From Gordonia oryzae (lineage in GTDB: Bacteria > Actinomycetota > Actinomycetes > Mycobacteriales > Mycobacteriaceae), in assembly GCF_003797185.1 (NCBI RefSeq), contig NZ_RKMH01000008.1, positions 1 to 64,000 on the forward strand: a DNA stretch of 64,000 nucleotides. Direction: 5' to 3'. Under the pieces are notes generated by a model. It saw only the letters and a list, made by a program, of their open reading frames with translations, was not told the DNA's origin and did not search any database. The translations under genes were made by a program, and so were the position numbers. Shown piece after piece: positions 1-8,886 of the stretch. The stretch's first letter is position 1; each line of letters opens with the position of its first letter.

Positions 1-75
1 ACGCTCCACACCGACCGGCCGGTGGAATGGCACAACCGACGCAACCGGCAAGTGATCGTCACCCACCCACGATGA
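1..75 (+). CDS. C-terminal end of a 13E12-repeat / HNH endonuclease-like protein (partial)
   Basis: Reading from base 1 gives 24 residues and a TGA stop at 73-75. The end (PVEWHNRRNRQVIVTHPR) closely matches the end of the complete 13E12 protein encoded at 34005-35582 (RVEWRSRRTGQVIVTYPR), so this is the tail of a second family member whose body lies left of the window. The DNA similarity continues past the stop into the 3' flank and the repeat at 116-159. Members usually pair a DUF222 domain with a C-terminal HNH motif, and their function is unproven. The assignment rests only on this tail. Confidence 0.75.
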   Translation, partial: TLHTDRPVEWHNRRNRQVIVTHPR

Positions 76-115
76 CGGGGTATCCCTGTGGGATGGAACC
101 TACGGTGGTGCAGGA

Positions 116-159
116 GGTCTCAAGGCCTGGCGCACGCGCATCACACCTCGACCAGCGGG
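116..159 (+). repeat. Copy of dispersed 44-bp intergenic repeat
   Basis: This 44-bp stretch begins GGTCTC and ends with ACCTCGACCAGCGGG. It is a diverged copy, with about seven differences, of the repeat found twice identically at 35748-35791 and 35974-36017 and inverted at 33921-33964. It follows the 13E12 gene tail by about 40 bp, as at 33.9-34.0 kb. The spacer 76-259 holds no gene I can support; the small reading frames across it are built from the repeat. Confidence 0.75.
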
Positions 160-259
160 GGACGCCTCGCTGATCGGGGCAGGGGCCCGGTCGGCGTGGG
201 GAAGGCGCCGAGGCCCTTGGGTGAAACATCCGCTGCGCCGGAGGGGACGCAACTAGGAT

Positions 260-2788
260 GTGGGGATGATCATCGAGGCCGGTTGTATCGGTCGTGATCG
301 CGAGGTGGGTGAAATCCTCGAACGTGCGGCTCATCTGACACACACGTCCTACCTCCTGATCACCGGCGCCGCCGGCATCGGCAAGAGCACACTGCTACGC
401 CATGTCGCGCAACTCGCCGCGCAGCAGCACCTGTCGATCCGCCCCATTGACGACGCCGACAAACTCGGCGCAGCGGAACTCGCCAAGGTAATCGGCGAAA
501 TGCACGAGGCGCACCTCGTCCTTCTCACCGCCACGCATGACACCCCGGCACTGATGTCCCTTCTGCCCGATGTGATGCCACTCGCCGGGCTGGACCGCGA
601 CGCTGTTGCCGCCCTGGCCACAGCCCGCGCACGCGCGGTACATCCGACGGTTGTCGACACGCTCACCCACCACACCGGAGGCAATCCGCGCGACGTCCTG
701 AGTCTGCTGAACGAACTACCGGGGCGGACCTGGTCACAGGTGGGCATCGCACTGCCCGCACCCGAATACATCGTCAGCTCGGTCGGCGAAAAACTCGACG
801 CGTGCCCCCCGCCTGCCCGCCTACTCATCGAAGCGCTGTGCATTCTTCATGAGAACGAGTCCCTGGGTGTGGCAATCGAATTGGCGAATGTCATCGATCC
901 GCTCAGCGCACTCGACGACGCCCTGCGCACCGGGCTTGTCCAGGCTCCGGCCGCTCTGGTACCGGCCGACGCGCACGCCCGGATCGCCGGGCCGCTGGTA
1001 CGGGCCGCAGTGCTCCAAGTGATGGGAATCCTTCGCGTTGGCCAGATGCATCGCCGCGCCGCCGATCTGGTGACCGATCCGGTACACAAACTCCATCATC
1101 GGGTCGCCGCGACCCCGGTCCCCGACGCCGCGCTCGCCGACGAACTCGACGCGCTCGCCCAGGCCCGCGCCACCGACGGCGAGTGGGCCGCGGCCGCCGA
1201 CCTCTATCGACAAGCCGGTCGTCTGACCTCGGATCGGCTTCGCAGTGACCAACGCACCACCCTTTCGGTCGATGCCTTGCTCGCCGCAGGCGACTGTGTG
1301 AGCGCGGCGTCGTACGTACCGATCGTGGAGAGCCTGCGCGAGACCGCGCTACGCAACGCCACCCTGGCGTATCTCGCCATCCTGCGCGGCCGGTCTGCCG
1401 AGGCCCACCTGCGGCTCGAACGCGCCTGGGGAATAGTCAGTTTCGAGCGCGAGCCCGATGTCGCCGCACTGATCGCGCAGCGCTTCGTCCTGCACGAGCT
1501 CGTCCGCTGCCGCGGGGACGAGCTCGTCGACTGGGCCGATCGCGCGATCGAGATGGCCGGCGACAACTCCCCCGCCGGAATCGAGGCCGCCGTCATCCGT
1601 GGTCTCGGACAGGCATGGTCGGGAGACACCGCCGGAGCCGTCGCCTCCTACACCGACCTCGCCGAGCGCGTGCGCTTCGGACCTCAGGCACAGCGCGTCT
1701 CCATGGGGCGCGGCTGGCTCGAACTCGGCGTCGACGATATCGGCAGCGCCCGAAGCCATCTGGAAACAGCGGTCTCCATGGCCGCGCTCGGCGGCTCGAA
1801 CCGGATCTCGCTGTGGTCGTTGGCCTGGCTCGCTCGCGTCGAATTCCTGACAGGCGACTGGGACACCGCGCTCGTCACCGTGCAGCGAGGACGCGAACTC
1901 GCCGACCGCAGCGGCATCGAGCTGGTCACGCCACTGCTGAACTGGACTGCGGCGCAGATTCATTCACTTCGCGGAGACTGGTCCTCGGCCCACGAGGCGG
2001 CCGAGGACGCGGCGGCACCGGCGGGCGACTACGAGATCATGCGGATACCGATGCTCCTCACTCAAGCGCAACTCGCCGAGGCCGCCGCCGATTACGGCAA
2101 GGTGATCCGCACGCTCGAACCACTGCGGCAAATGGCCAAAGACACCCCCGCTCTCGTCGAGCCAGGATGGTGGCCGTGGGTCGACGTCTTCGCCAACGCG
2201 CTCGTCGTCGACGGCCGGCTCAACGAAGCCGACGCCCTGCTCGCACCGTTCGAGGAACGTACCGCGGCACGCGGCCACCGTTCGACGGCAGCCCGACTCG
2301 GCTATGCGCGCGCCCGTCTCCTCGGTTCCACCGGCGACATCCACGGAGCTCGAAGGACTTTCGAGCGGTCACTGGAACTGTTGGAGGGCCTGCCACTGCG
2401 TTATGATCTCGCGCGCGTGAACTTCGCCTACGGTCAGACGCTGCGACGGGCCGGCAAGCGCCGAGCCGCCGACACGATCATGGCCACCGCGCGCGAGATC
2501 TACCATTCCCTCGGCGCTACAACGTATGTGGAGAGGTGCGATCGGGAGCTGAAGGCGGGCGGGGTGCACACCGGTCATTCCGGCACCTCCCACCGTGCCG
2601 AGCGTGACGTCACCGACCTGACCCCTCAGGAAGAGGCCGTCGCGACTCTCGTTGCCCGCGGACTGTCGAACCGCGAAGTGGCTGCCGAACTGTACATTTC
2701 ACCCAAGACCGTGCAGTACCACCTCACTCGCATCTACGCCAAGCTCGGACTACGGTCGAGGTCGGAATTGGCGGCGTCGCGATCCTGA
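260..2788 (+). CDS. LuxR-family transcriptional regulator of the large ATP-binding (LAL/MalT-like) type
   Basis: This is an 842-residue protein. The N-terminus carries a Walker A motif (GAAGIGKST, residues 36-44) of an AAA/STAND-type ATPase. The middle is alanine-rich and helical, as in TPR-like sensor regions. The last ~56 residues form a LuxR helix-turn-helix ([20 protein letters not shown]). LAL regulators are cytoplasmic activators that bind an effector and ATP before binding DNA. The start is GTG 260 or ATG 266, the latter with AGGA upstream. The 3' end overlaps the convergent CoA-transferase gene by 55 bp. Position suggests, but does not prove, a link to the neighbouring aromatic-degradation operon. 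Confidence 0.9.
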   Translation: MGMIIEAGCIGRDREVGEILERAAHLTHTSYLLITGAAGIGKSTLLRHVAQLAAQQHLSIRPIDDADKLGAAELAKVIGEMHEAHLVLLTATHDTPALMSLLPDVMPLAGLDRDAVAALATARARAVHPTVVDTLTHHTGGNPRDVLSLLNELPGRTWSQVGIALPAPEYIVSSVGEKLDACPPPARLLIEALCILHENESLGVAIELANVIDPLSALDDALRTGLVQAPAALVPADAHARIAGPLVRAAVLQVMGILRVGQMHRRAADLVTDPVHKLHHRVAATPVPDAALADELDALAQARATDGEWAAAADLYRQAGRLTSDRLRSDQRTTLSVDALLAAGDCVSAASYVPIVESLRETALRNATLAYLAILRGRSAEAHLRLERAWGIVSFEREPDVAALIAQRFVLHELVRCRGDELVDWADRAIEMAGDNSPAGIEAAVIRGLGQAWSGDTAGAVASYTDLAERVRFGPQAQRVSMGRGWLELGVDDIGSARSHLETAVSMAALGGSNRISLWSLAWLARVEFLTGDWDTALVTVQRGRELADRSGIELVTPLLNWTAAQIHSLRGDWSSAHEAAEDAAAPAGDYEIMRIPMLLTQAQLAEAAADYGKVIRTLEPLRQMAKDTPALVEPGWWPWVDVFANALVVDGRLNEADALLAPFEERTAARGHRSTAARLGYARARLLGSTGDIHGARRTFERSLELLEGLPLRYDLARVNFAYGQTLRRAGKRRAADTIMATAREIYHSLGATTYVERCDRELKAGGVHTGHSGTSHRAERDVTDLTPQEEAVATLVARGLSNREVAAELYISPKTVQYHLTRIYAKLGLRSRSELAASRS

Positions 2789-3435
2789 CGACCATTGCGG
2801 CCGGTTGCGTCGACGACGGGCGCTCCGGTCTTCGCCTCCACATCTGAGAACTCCACTCCCGGGGCGAGTTCGACAACGTCGAATCCCGCTCCGGTGACGT
2901 CGAAGACACCGAGATCGGTGATCACCCTACTCACCACGGCCTTGCCGGTCAGCGGCAACGAGCACTCCGCGACGAGCTTCGGGTCACCCTTCTTGCTGAC
3001 GTGCTCCATCAGCACGATGACCTGTCCGGCACCGTTGACAAGATCCATCGCTCCGCCGATGCCCTTGACCATGGCCCCGGGCACCATCCAGTTGGCCAGA
3101 TCGCCCTTCGCCGACACCTGCATGCCACCGAGCACCGCGACGTCGACGTGACCGCCGCGGATCATCGAGAAGCTGGCCGCAGAATCGAAATACGACGCAC
3201 CCGGCACCACCGACACGGTTTGCTTGCCGGCGTTGATCAGATCGGGGTCGACCTCGTCGTCGTACGGGAACGGCCCCACCCCGAGAATTCCGTTCTCGGC
3301 GTGCAGCACGATGTCGGAGTCGGCGGGCATGTGATCGGGGATGAGCGTCGGCAGCCCGATTCCCAGATTGACGTAGTCGCCGGGACGCAACTCGCGCGCC
3401 GCGCGGGCCGCCATCTCGGTGCGGGTCCAAGTCAT
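2734..3435 (-). CDS. pcaJ: 3-oxoadipate (3-oxoacid) CoA-transferase subunit B
   Basis: This is the beta subunit of the heterodimeric CoA-transferase that moves CoA from succinyl-CoA to 3-oxoadipate. The family signature HAENGILG contains the expected catalytic glutamate, Glu47. The length of 233 residues is slightly above the usual ~215: the last ~20 residues (after GRNGRQ) lie in the 55-bp overlap with the convergent LuxR gene and look like an extension. The ATG at 3435 has GGAGAC upstream. It is the last gene of the operon, 51 bp after subunit A. A broader 3-oxoacid specificity is possible; the company of pcaF and pcaD favours 3-oxoadipate. Confidence 0.88.
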   Translation of the reverse strand: MTWTRTEMAARAARELRPGDYVNLGIGLPTLIPDHMPADSDIVLHAENGILGVGPFPYDDEVDPDLINAGKQTVSVVPGASYFDSAASFSMIRGGHVDVAVLGGMQVSAKGDLANWMVPGAMVKGIGGAMDLVNGAGQVIVLMEHVSKKGDPKLVAECSLPLTGKAVVSRVITDLGVFDVTGAGFDVVELAPGVEFSDVEAKTGAPVVDATGRNGRQDRDAANSDLDRSPSLA

Positions 3436-3486
3436 GATGTCTCCTCGAAAAGTACAGGGTGGCAGTCGATCGGGCAGTTCAGGAGA

Positions 3487-4269
3487 TCACGCCGAAGCGG
3501 CTGCAGGCCGCTCACGGATGGTGCGGTGCTCGATTCCCTTGTCGGCGGCCTGTTCCGGGGTGAGCTCGACGATTCGTTTGACGAAGATTCCCGGCAGGTG
3601 GATCTGATCGGGGCCGAGTTCACCGACCTCCACCACCTTCTCGGCTTCGACGATGGTGATGCGCCCCGACATCGCGGCGGGCGGATTGAAGTTGCGGGCA
3701 GCGGCGTGGAAGCAGCAGTTGCCCGCCGTGTCGACGACGGCGGCACGCACCAGGGCGTAGTCGGTGACGATGGACTCCTCGAGCACCATCTCCTGGCCGT
3801 TGAAGGTGCGGACCTCCTTGGCCGGTGACGCCAGCGCCACCGAACCGTCGGAGTTATATCGCCACGGCAGACCACCGTCGGCGACGAGGGTACCGACGCC
3901 GGTCGGGGTGAAGAACGCTCCGATTCCACTGCCGCCGGCCCGCATCCGTTCGGCCAGCGTCCCCTGCGGGGTGAGTTCGACGGTGACCTCACCGGCGAGG
4001 AACTGACGGCCGAACTCCTTGTTCTCCCCGATATAGGAGGCGATCACCTTGTCGATCCGCCTGGCCTCCAGCAGGAGTCCGAGACCCGCGCCGTCGACAC
4101 CACAGTTGTTGCTGACGATGGTCAGGTTCCCGGCACCCTGGGCGAGTAGCGCGTCAATGAGGAACTTGGGGATTCCGGAGAGCCCGAATCCGCCGACCGC
4201 GAGACTCGCTCCGTCGGGAATGTCAGCGACAGCCTCGGCCGCGGACGCAGCAACCTTGTTGATGCTCAT
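3487..4269 (-). CDS. pcaI: 3-oxoadipate (3-oxoacid) CoA-transferase subunit A
   Basis: This is the alpha subunit of the same CoA-transferase. The CoA-transferase signature is clear at residues 19-34 (DGASLAVGGFGLSGIP). The length of 260 residues fits the family. Its ATG overlaps the stop of the upstream enol-lactonase gene (ATGA, 4266-4269), so the two are probably translationally coupled. With subunit B it would make 3-oxoadipyl-CoA, which the thiolase of the same operon cleaves to succinyl-CoA and acetyl-CoA. Confidence 0.88.
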   Translation of the reverse strand: MSINKVAASAAEAVADIPDGASLAVGGFGLSGIPKFLIDALLAQGAGNLTIVSNNCGVDGAGLGLLLEARRIDKVIASYIGENKEFGRQFLAGEVTVELTPQGTLAERMRAGGSGIGAFFTPTGVGTLVADGGLPWRYNSDGSVALASPAKEVRTFNGQEMVLEESIVTDYALVRAAVVDTAGNCCFHAAARNFNPPAAMSGRITIVEAEKVVEVGELGPDQIHLPGIFVKRIVELTPEQAADKGIEHRTIRERPAAASA

Positions 4270-5042
4270 GACTTCTCCAGATGTTCGATGAGGGCAGCAG
4301 TGATGGTGGCGGACTGTTCAACGTTGGCCAGGTGCGCCGCATCGTCGACGACGAGCAATGTGCCGTCGGCAACGGCGTCGGCGATGTCGGCAAGCATCTG
4401 CGGCGGGGTCGCCGGGTCGTCGGCACCGGCGACCGCGAGGGTCGGCACGGTGATCGCGGAGATCTCGTCGCGTTGATCCATCGCGGCGATGGCCTCGCAG
4501 CAGCCCGCGTACCCTTCGGCCGGGGTGGCGGCGATCATCTCCCGGTAGTAGGCAAGTCTGTCCGAATTCGTCTCGTCGGCAAGGAATCCCGGGCTGAACC
4601 AGCGGCTGAGCACGCCGTCGGCGACGGCGACGGATCCGCCGTCACGCACCACCGCAGCGCGGTCGGTCCAGCCGGTCGGCGGCCCCAGATACGGTGAAGT
4701 ACATAGCAACCCGAGGCTGCGGACACGGTCCGGGTTGCGCACGGCGACCCGCATCGCGGTCATCCCGCCGAGGGACAGACCCACGATGGCGGCCTGCTCG
4801 ACGTCCAAGCGGTCGAGCAGGGCGACGAGGTCGTCGGCAAGGTCGTCGATCCCGTACGGCCCCTGCGGAACCGGCGACGCCCCGTGTCCCCGGGTGTCGT
4901 ACCGCACCACCCGGAAGAACTTCTCGAGTGCGCGGACCTGCGCATCCCACATCCGGTGGTCGGAGCCCAGTGAGTTCGACAACACGACAACCGGCGCGTC
5001 GGCGGGCCCACTCACAGACGATGCGACCTCGACCGCGCTCAT
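4266..5042 (-). CDS. pcaD: 3-oxoadipate enol-lactonase (alpha/beta hydrolase)
   Basis: This is an alpha/beta hydrolase of 258 residues. The nucleophile elbow is GLSLGG (Ser90), the acid is Asp208 or Asp209 (GADDP) and the histidine is His237 (AAHLAN). The order and length match 3-oxoadipate enol-lactonase, which opens the lactone ring to 3-oxoadipate in the cytoplasm. I start it at ATG 5042, which overlaps the pcaF stop as ATGA; a longer frame from 5090 would lie inside pcaF. It is not fused to 4-carboxymuconolactone decarboxylase, unlike the pcaL arrangement of some actinobacteria. Confidence 0.85.
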   Translation of the reverse strand: MSAVEVASSVSGPADAPVVVLSNSLGSDHRMWDAQVRALEKFFRVVRYDTRGHGASPVPQGPYGIDDLADDLVALLDRLDVEQAAIVGLSLGGMTAMRVAVRNPDRVRSLGLLCTSPYLGPPTGWTDRAAVVRDGGSVAVADGVLSRWFSPGFLADETNSDRLAYYREMIAATPAEGYAGCCEAIAAMDQRDEISAITVPTLAVAGADDPATPPQMLADIADAVADGTLLVVDDAAHLANVEQSATITAALIEHLEKS

Positions 5043-6280
5043 CGGATCACCTCGAACACCGCGGCCAGGCCCTGACCGCCGCCGATGCACATGGTTTCCA
5101 GGACGTGGCGGGCGTCTCGACGTCGCGACTCATAGGCCGCGGTCGCCAGGATGCGGGCTCCGGTCGCGCCGATCGGGTGCCCCAACGAGATCCCGGAACC
5201 GTTGGGGTTCAGGCGTTCGTCGGTCGAGTCGATCCCCCATTCGGCGAGGACGGCGAGCACCTGTGCGGCGAAGGCCTCGTTGAGCTCGATCAGATCCATG
5301 TCGTCCAGGGTCAGACCGGCGCGGCCCAACGCCGCCGCGGTGGCGCCCACCGGTCCGATCCCCATCTCCTCGGGGGCACATCCGGTGACGGCCCAGGAAC
5401 GCAACGCCAGAAGTGCCGTGAGACCGCGCTTCTCGGCACCAGCGCGGGTGGTCACCACGCACATCGCTGCGCCGTCGTTCTGCCCGGACGCGTTACCGGC
5501 GGTGACCGTCGAGTCGGGGTCGATCCGGGAGCGGATGGCGCGCAGCTTCGACAGGCTCGCGAGGTCGGCGTCGGCACGCGGGTGCTCGTCGCGGTCGACG
5601 ACGGTGTCGGGCTTTCCACGACGCCCGCGGATGGTGACGGGCACCAGTTCATCGGCGAAACGCCCGGCGTCGTGTGCGGCTACGGCTCTTTCGTGGGAGC
5701 GCACCGCGAGTTCGTCCTGCTCGGTGCGGCTCAGCGAGTATTTCTTACGCAGGTTCTCGGCGGTCTCGATCATCCCGCCGGGTACCGGGTGCGATTGCCC
5801 GCCAGCGGTGAGGCGACCCCGATCGAGTCGGTCCATCAGCTCGACGCCCCCCTGACGCACCCCGGTCCGCAGTCCGAGCGCATAGTGCTCGACGTTCGAC
5901 ATCGATTCGGCACCACCGGCGATGACCAATTCTGCGCCCCCGGAGGCGATCTGGGCGGCACCGTTGAGGATGGCCTGCAGTCCCGAGCCGCATCGGCGAT
6001 CCACCTGCATCCCCGGCACGCCGATGCCGAGACCGGCGTCGAGGGCGGCCATGCGTCCGATCGCGGGTGACTCGCCGTTGGCATAGCCCTGTCCGAGAAT
6101 GACGTCGTCGACATCGCCCTCGCCGAGGCCGGTCCGCGTGGCGAGTTCGCGTAGCAGTGTCGTCGCCAGGTCGGTGACGGTCAGCGGCGCCAGCGCGCCA
6201 CCCATCCGGCCCACCGGGGTGCGCAGCGGGGAGCAGATGACCACATCGGTGGCGGATGTGCGTGAGGAGCCAGAACTCAT
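5039..6280 (-). CDS. pcaF: 3-oxoadipyl-CoA / acetyl-CoA C-acyltransferase (thiolase)
   Basis: This is a 413-residue thiolase. The nucleophilic cysteine is Cys97 (DRRCGSG). The C-terminal half has the active-site His motif GHPIGATGAR and the second cysteine motif CIGGGQG. Thiolases of this type cleave 3-oxoadipyl-CoA into succinyl-CoA and acetyl-CoA. It is the first gene of the pcaF-pcaD-pcaI-pcaJ operon, read away from the divergent LysR regulator. Sequence alone does not separate a 3-oxoadipyl-CoA thiolase from a general acetyl-CoA acetyltransferase; the operon context decides. Confidence 0.88.
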   Translation of the reverse strand: MSSGSSRTSATDVVICSPLRTPVGRMGGALAPLTVTDLATTLLRELATRTGLGEGDVDDVILGQGYANGESPAIGRMAALDAGLGIGVPGMQVDRRCGSGLQAILNGAAQIASGGAELVIAGGAESMSNVEHYALGLRTGVRQGGVELMDRLDRGRLTAGGQSHPVPGGMIETAENLRKKYSLSRTEQDELAVRSHERAVAAHDAGRFADELVPVTIRGRRGKPDTVVDRDEHPRADADLASLSKLRAIRSRIDPDSTVTAGNASGQNDGAAMCVVTTRAGAEKRGLTALLALRSWAVTGCAPEEMGIGPVGATAAALGRAGLTLDDMDLIELNEAFAAQVLAVLAEWGIDSTDERLNPNGSGISLGHPIGATGARILATAAYESRRRDARHVLETMCIGGGQGLAAVFEVIR

Positions 6281-6373
6281 ACTCCGAGGCTAAGCCGCAC
6301 CGCTCATATTCTGAAGTACCGAAATCGCCGCTATTGAGAGCTGTGAAGTATCAATAGTCGTACACTCCTCCCC
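6281..6373. promoter_or_regulatory. Divergent promoter region with LysR-type operator candidate
   Basis: The 93 bp between the divergent pcaF and LysR starts contain an inverted repeat TATTGA-N13-TCAATA (6332-6356), of the size expected for a LysR-type binding site. A direct repeat TGAAGTA occurs at 6312-6318 and 6344-6350, 32 bp (three helical turns) apart. This layout suits a regulator that represses its own gene and activates the divergent operon with an aromatic inducer. The dyad is seen; the role is inferred. Confidence 0.55.
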
Positions 6374-7264
6374 ATGGAACTGCGTCACCTGCGATACTTC
6401 CGCGCGGTTGCCGAGGAGTTGCACTTCGGCCGGGCCGCGCAACGACTCCACATCGCCCAGCCACCGCTGTCGGCACAGATCCGGCAGCTCGAGGCCGAAC
6501 TCGGCGTCGAGTTGCTGACCCGCTCGACCCGCCGCGTCGAACTGACCCCGGCCGGGACCGCATATCTCGCACAGGTTGTCGCGATCCTCGACGCTGTCGA
6601 ATCCGCGGGCGCCCAGGCACACCGCATCGCCGAAGGCCAGGAGGGACACCTGACGATCGGGTGTGTCGGCTCGGCCACCTACTCGCTGCTCCCGCAACTC
6701 GTCCGCACGCTGCGCGACGAACTCCCCGGGGTGGAGGTAGCCGTCCGCGGCGAGATGCTGGCGCCCGAACTGCTCTCCGCACTGGGAGAACGACGGATCG
6801 ACCTCGCGCTGCTACGACCGCCGATCACCGGGACCGACGTCGTGATCGAGCCGATCCGTTCCGACCGGCTGATCGTCGCCCTCCCCGACAGCCACCGACT
6901 CGCCGACCGCACAGAGCTGTCCGTCGCCGACCTGGCGACCGACGACCTGATCGCGCACGCCGGACATGGCCGCTCGGTGATGAACTCGGTGATCTCGGGT
7001 CTGTGGGCCGACGCGGGGTTCGTCCCACGTATCCGCCACGAGGTCGCCGAGACCTCGACGCTGGTCACGCTCGTGGCCGCCGGGTTGGGGGTGGCGATTG
7101 TGCCCGCCCCCACCGCCGCGCTCGACATCGCCGGCGTGCGCTACGCCGATCTCATCCCGCACACCAGCGTCGAACTCGTCGCCGCACGACCGGCGCATGT
7201 GCACTCCCCCGTGGTCGACCAGGTGGTGACGGTGTTGCATCGCTTGGCGCACGCGCCCGGATGA
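6374..7264 (+). CDS. LysR-family transcriptional regulator, probable regulator of the pca operon
   Basis: The protein has 296 residues, the standard LysR length. The N-terminal winged helix-turn-helix is clear (MELRHLRYFRAVAEELHFGR, then AAQRLHIAQPPLSAQIRQLE), and a LysR substrate-binding domain runs from about residue 90. The N-terminal wording resembles BenM/CatM/CatR-type regulators, which respond to muconate or related intermediates. It is transcribed divergently from pcaF across 93 bp holding a candidate operator. Regulation of the pca genes is inferred from position. Confidence 0.9.
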   Translation: MELRHLRYFRAVAEELHFGRAAQRLHIAQPPLSAQIRQLEAELGVELLTRSTRRVELTPAGTAYLAQVVAILDAVESAGAQAHRIAEGQEGHLTIGCVGSATYSLLPQLVRTLRDELPGVEVAVRGEMLAPELLSALGERRIDLALLRPPITGTDVVIEPIRSDRLIVALPDSHRLADRTELSVADLATDDLIAHAGHGRSVMNSVISGLWADAGFVPRIRHEVAETSTLVTLVAAGLGVAIVPAPTAALDIAGVRYADLIPHTSVELVAARPAHVHSPVVDQVVTVLHRLAHAPG

Positions 7265-7296
7265 ACGCCACCGGGCACGTCAGAACCCCCAGGAAC

Positions 7297-8886
7297 TCAG
7301 TACCCCAGGAACGCATCGGTGCGAATCCGCCAGAACGCCCAGCGGGTTGTGGTGTCGGTGCGTCGAATGGTGGCGGCGGTGGTGCGCACGAACGCGGGAT
7401 TGCCCGATACGAGATAGTGCGCATCCCCGGAGTGCACCGCACGCCCGGCGAGGTCGACCAGCGCCGCGGGTTCGGCGATACCCGCGGTCAGCCCTGTATC
7501 GGCGGAGGTGACCTCGACCCGCGCGCCGGCGGCCCGCAGGATGTCGAGATCGTCGTCGTACACCGTCCGCTCGGCGGCACCGACGACATGGACGACCGTC
7601 AGCCACGACAGGTCCGGGCGGCCATCACCGAGCGTCAAAGAGCGCAGCATCGATCGGTACGGGGTGATGCCGATGCCGGCGGCCAAGAGCACCAGTGGGT
7701 GCCGACCAGCCCGGCGCTCGAGGGTGAAATCGCCGCCGGTCGCGTCGAGATACAGCCGGCTCCGCCGAGATTCCATGAGGTCGGACTTGAAGGTGGACAC
7801 CCGCGCCGACGGCACGGTGAACGCGAACTCGACCGGGTTCTCCCCCGGCGCCTCGGCGTAGGAGAACACGCGCCGGGTGCGCTGCCACAGCGGTGCCGAC
7901 CACCGTGGCGCCGATACCATCGCCCACTGACCGGGCGCGAACCGCAACGGCGAGGTCGTCTGCGCGCGAACCCGATAGGTGTTCTCGGCGATCCGGTCGA
8001 CCTGCGTGTCGAGCACCACCCGCCCCGCACCGCGCTGGGCGATCATTCGGACCACGAAGGCGTAAACACATCCGACGCCCAGCGCGATCTGCGGCACGAA
8101 CTCCAGCGAAAAGGTGTCGGTGATCTCGAAGCTCTGTTGCCAATTCATCAGCACCGCAACGATAATCGCGTACACGGCACGGTGGATTCGCGATGTCGGC
8201 GAGGTCAACGGCTCGGGCAGCATGACCGACGCGAGGAACAGTGTGGGCGACGAGACGAACACGAACTGCACGTCCTGACCGCCCTGTGTCACCTGCAGCA
8301 CTCCGACGGTGGCCAGTGTCGCCAGCAGGAAGATCGTGACGAGCCACCATTCGCGCAACGCGGTCACCAACAGGATGCCGATGATGAGCATCGGAGTGAA
8401 CAGCGGCTCTGCGGCCACCCACCAGAACGGCGAACTCAGCGGCACCCCACCGATACTCACCCCGGCATAGGAGACCGCGTACGCGGCGATCGCACCGACG
8501 ACGGCCGGGTTGAGGATCAACCGGCGACGCCACACCAGCACGTACTTGCTGATCGCCGCAGCGCCGGCGGCGATCACCATCGACACCGCCGAGGCCGCAT
8601 CGGACACACCAGGCATGAGGAAGAACAGGATCAACGCCGTGATCGCCCACGAATCCGCACCCGGCGGTACCCGCACCAACGCTGCACACAGGTAGGTTCC
8701 GGTTCCCGTAACGGCCAGCGCGATCACCAGAGACACCAGCAATTGCTCTGGGGTGTACGCGAAATCGCTGTCGGTGCTGGCGACGATGAACGACACGACA
8801 GCCAGTGCGAGCAGCGCAAGCAACACCGCGCGATGCATGGTCAGCCATCGCGGTGACAGACTCGCCGGCCATGACAGACTGGTCAT
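7297..8886 (-). CDS. Membrane NqrB/RnfD-like protein fused to an FAD/NAD(P)H reductase domain
   Basis: The protein has 529 residues from ATG 8886, which overlaps the ApbE gene stop (ATGA); longer frames run inside apbE. Residues ~19-281 hold about ten membrane segments, with an RnfD/NqrB-like stretch around MLPEPLTSPTSR (222-233). Residues ~290-529 are a ferredoxin-NADP reductase-type domain: FAD motif RVFSY (339-343), nucleotide motif GIGITP (404-409) and SGNP (494-497). The SGAT flavinylation motif of true NqrB/RnfD is absent. It probably moves electrons from cytoplasmic NAD(P)H through the membrane to the FMN lipoprotein of the same operon. Confidence 0.85.
   Translation of the reverse strand: MTSLSWPASLSPRWLTMHRAVLLALLALAVVSFIVASTDSDFAYTPEQLLVSLVIALAVTGTGTYLCAALVRVPPGADSWAITALILFFLMPGVSDAASAVSMVIAAGAAAISKYVLVWRRRLILNPAVVGAIAAYAVSYAGVSIGGVPLSSPFWWVAAEPLFTPMLIIGILLVTALREWWLVTIFLLATLATVGVLQVTQGGQDVQFVFVSSPTLFLASVMLPEPLTSPTSRIHRAVYAIIVAVLMNWQQSFEITDTFSLEFVPQIALGVGCVYAFVVRMIAQRGAGRVVLDTQVDRIAENTYRVRAQTTSPLRFAPGQWAMVSAPRWSAPLWQRTRRVFSYAEAPGENPVEFAFTVPSARVSTFKSDLMESRRSRLYLDATGGDFTLERRAGRHPLVLLAAGIGITPYRSMLRSLTLGDGRPDLSWLTVVHVVGAAERTVYDDDLDILRAAGARVEVTSADTGLTAGIAEPAALVDLAGRAVHSGDAHYLVSGNPAFVRTTAATIRRTDTTTRWAFWRIRTDAFLGY

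Noticed and set aside
88-343. Small frames across the left-end spacer
   Set aside because: They are generated by the dispersed repeat and have no start signals or protein-like pattern.
6661-8856. Plus-strand frame of 731 codons across the LysR gene end and the membrane reductase gene
   Set aside because: It overlaps two clear genes, is extremely Arg/Pro-rich and has no recognisable domain.
7297-8886. Covalent FMN site in the RnfD/NqrB-like membrane domain
   Set aside because: No S/T-G-A-T motif is present in the membrane part, so only the lipoprotein is a flavinylation candidate.
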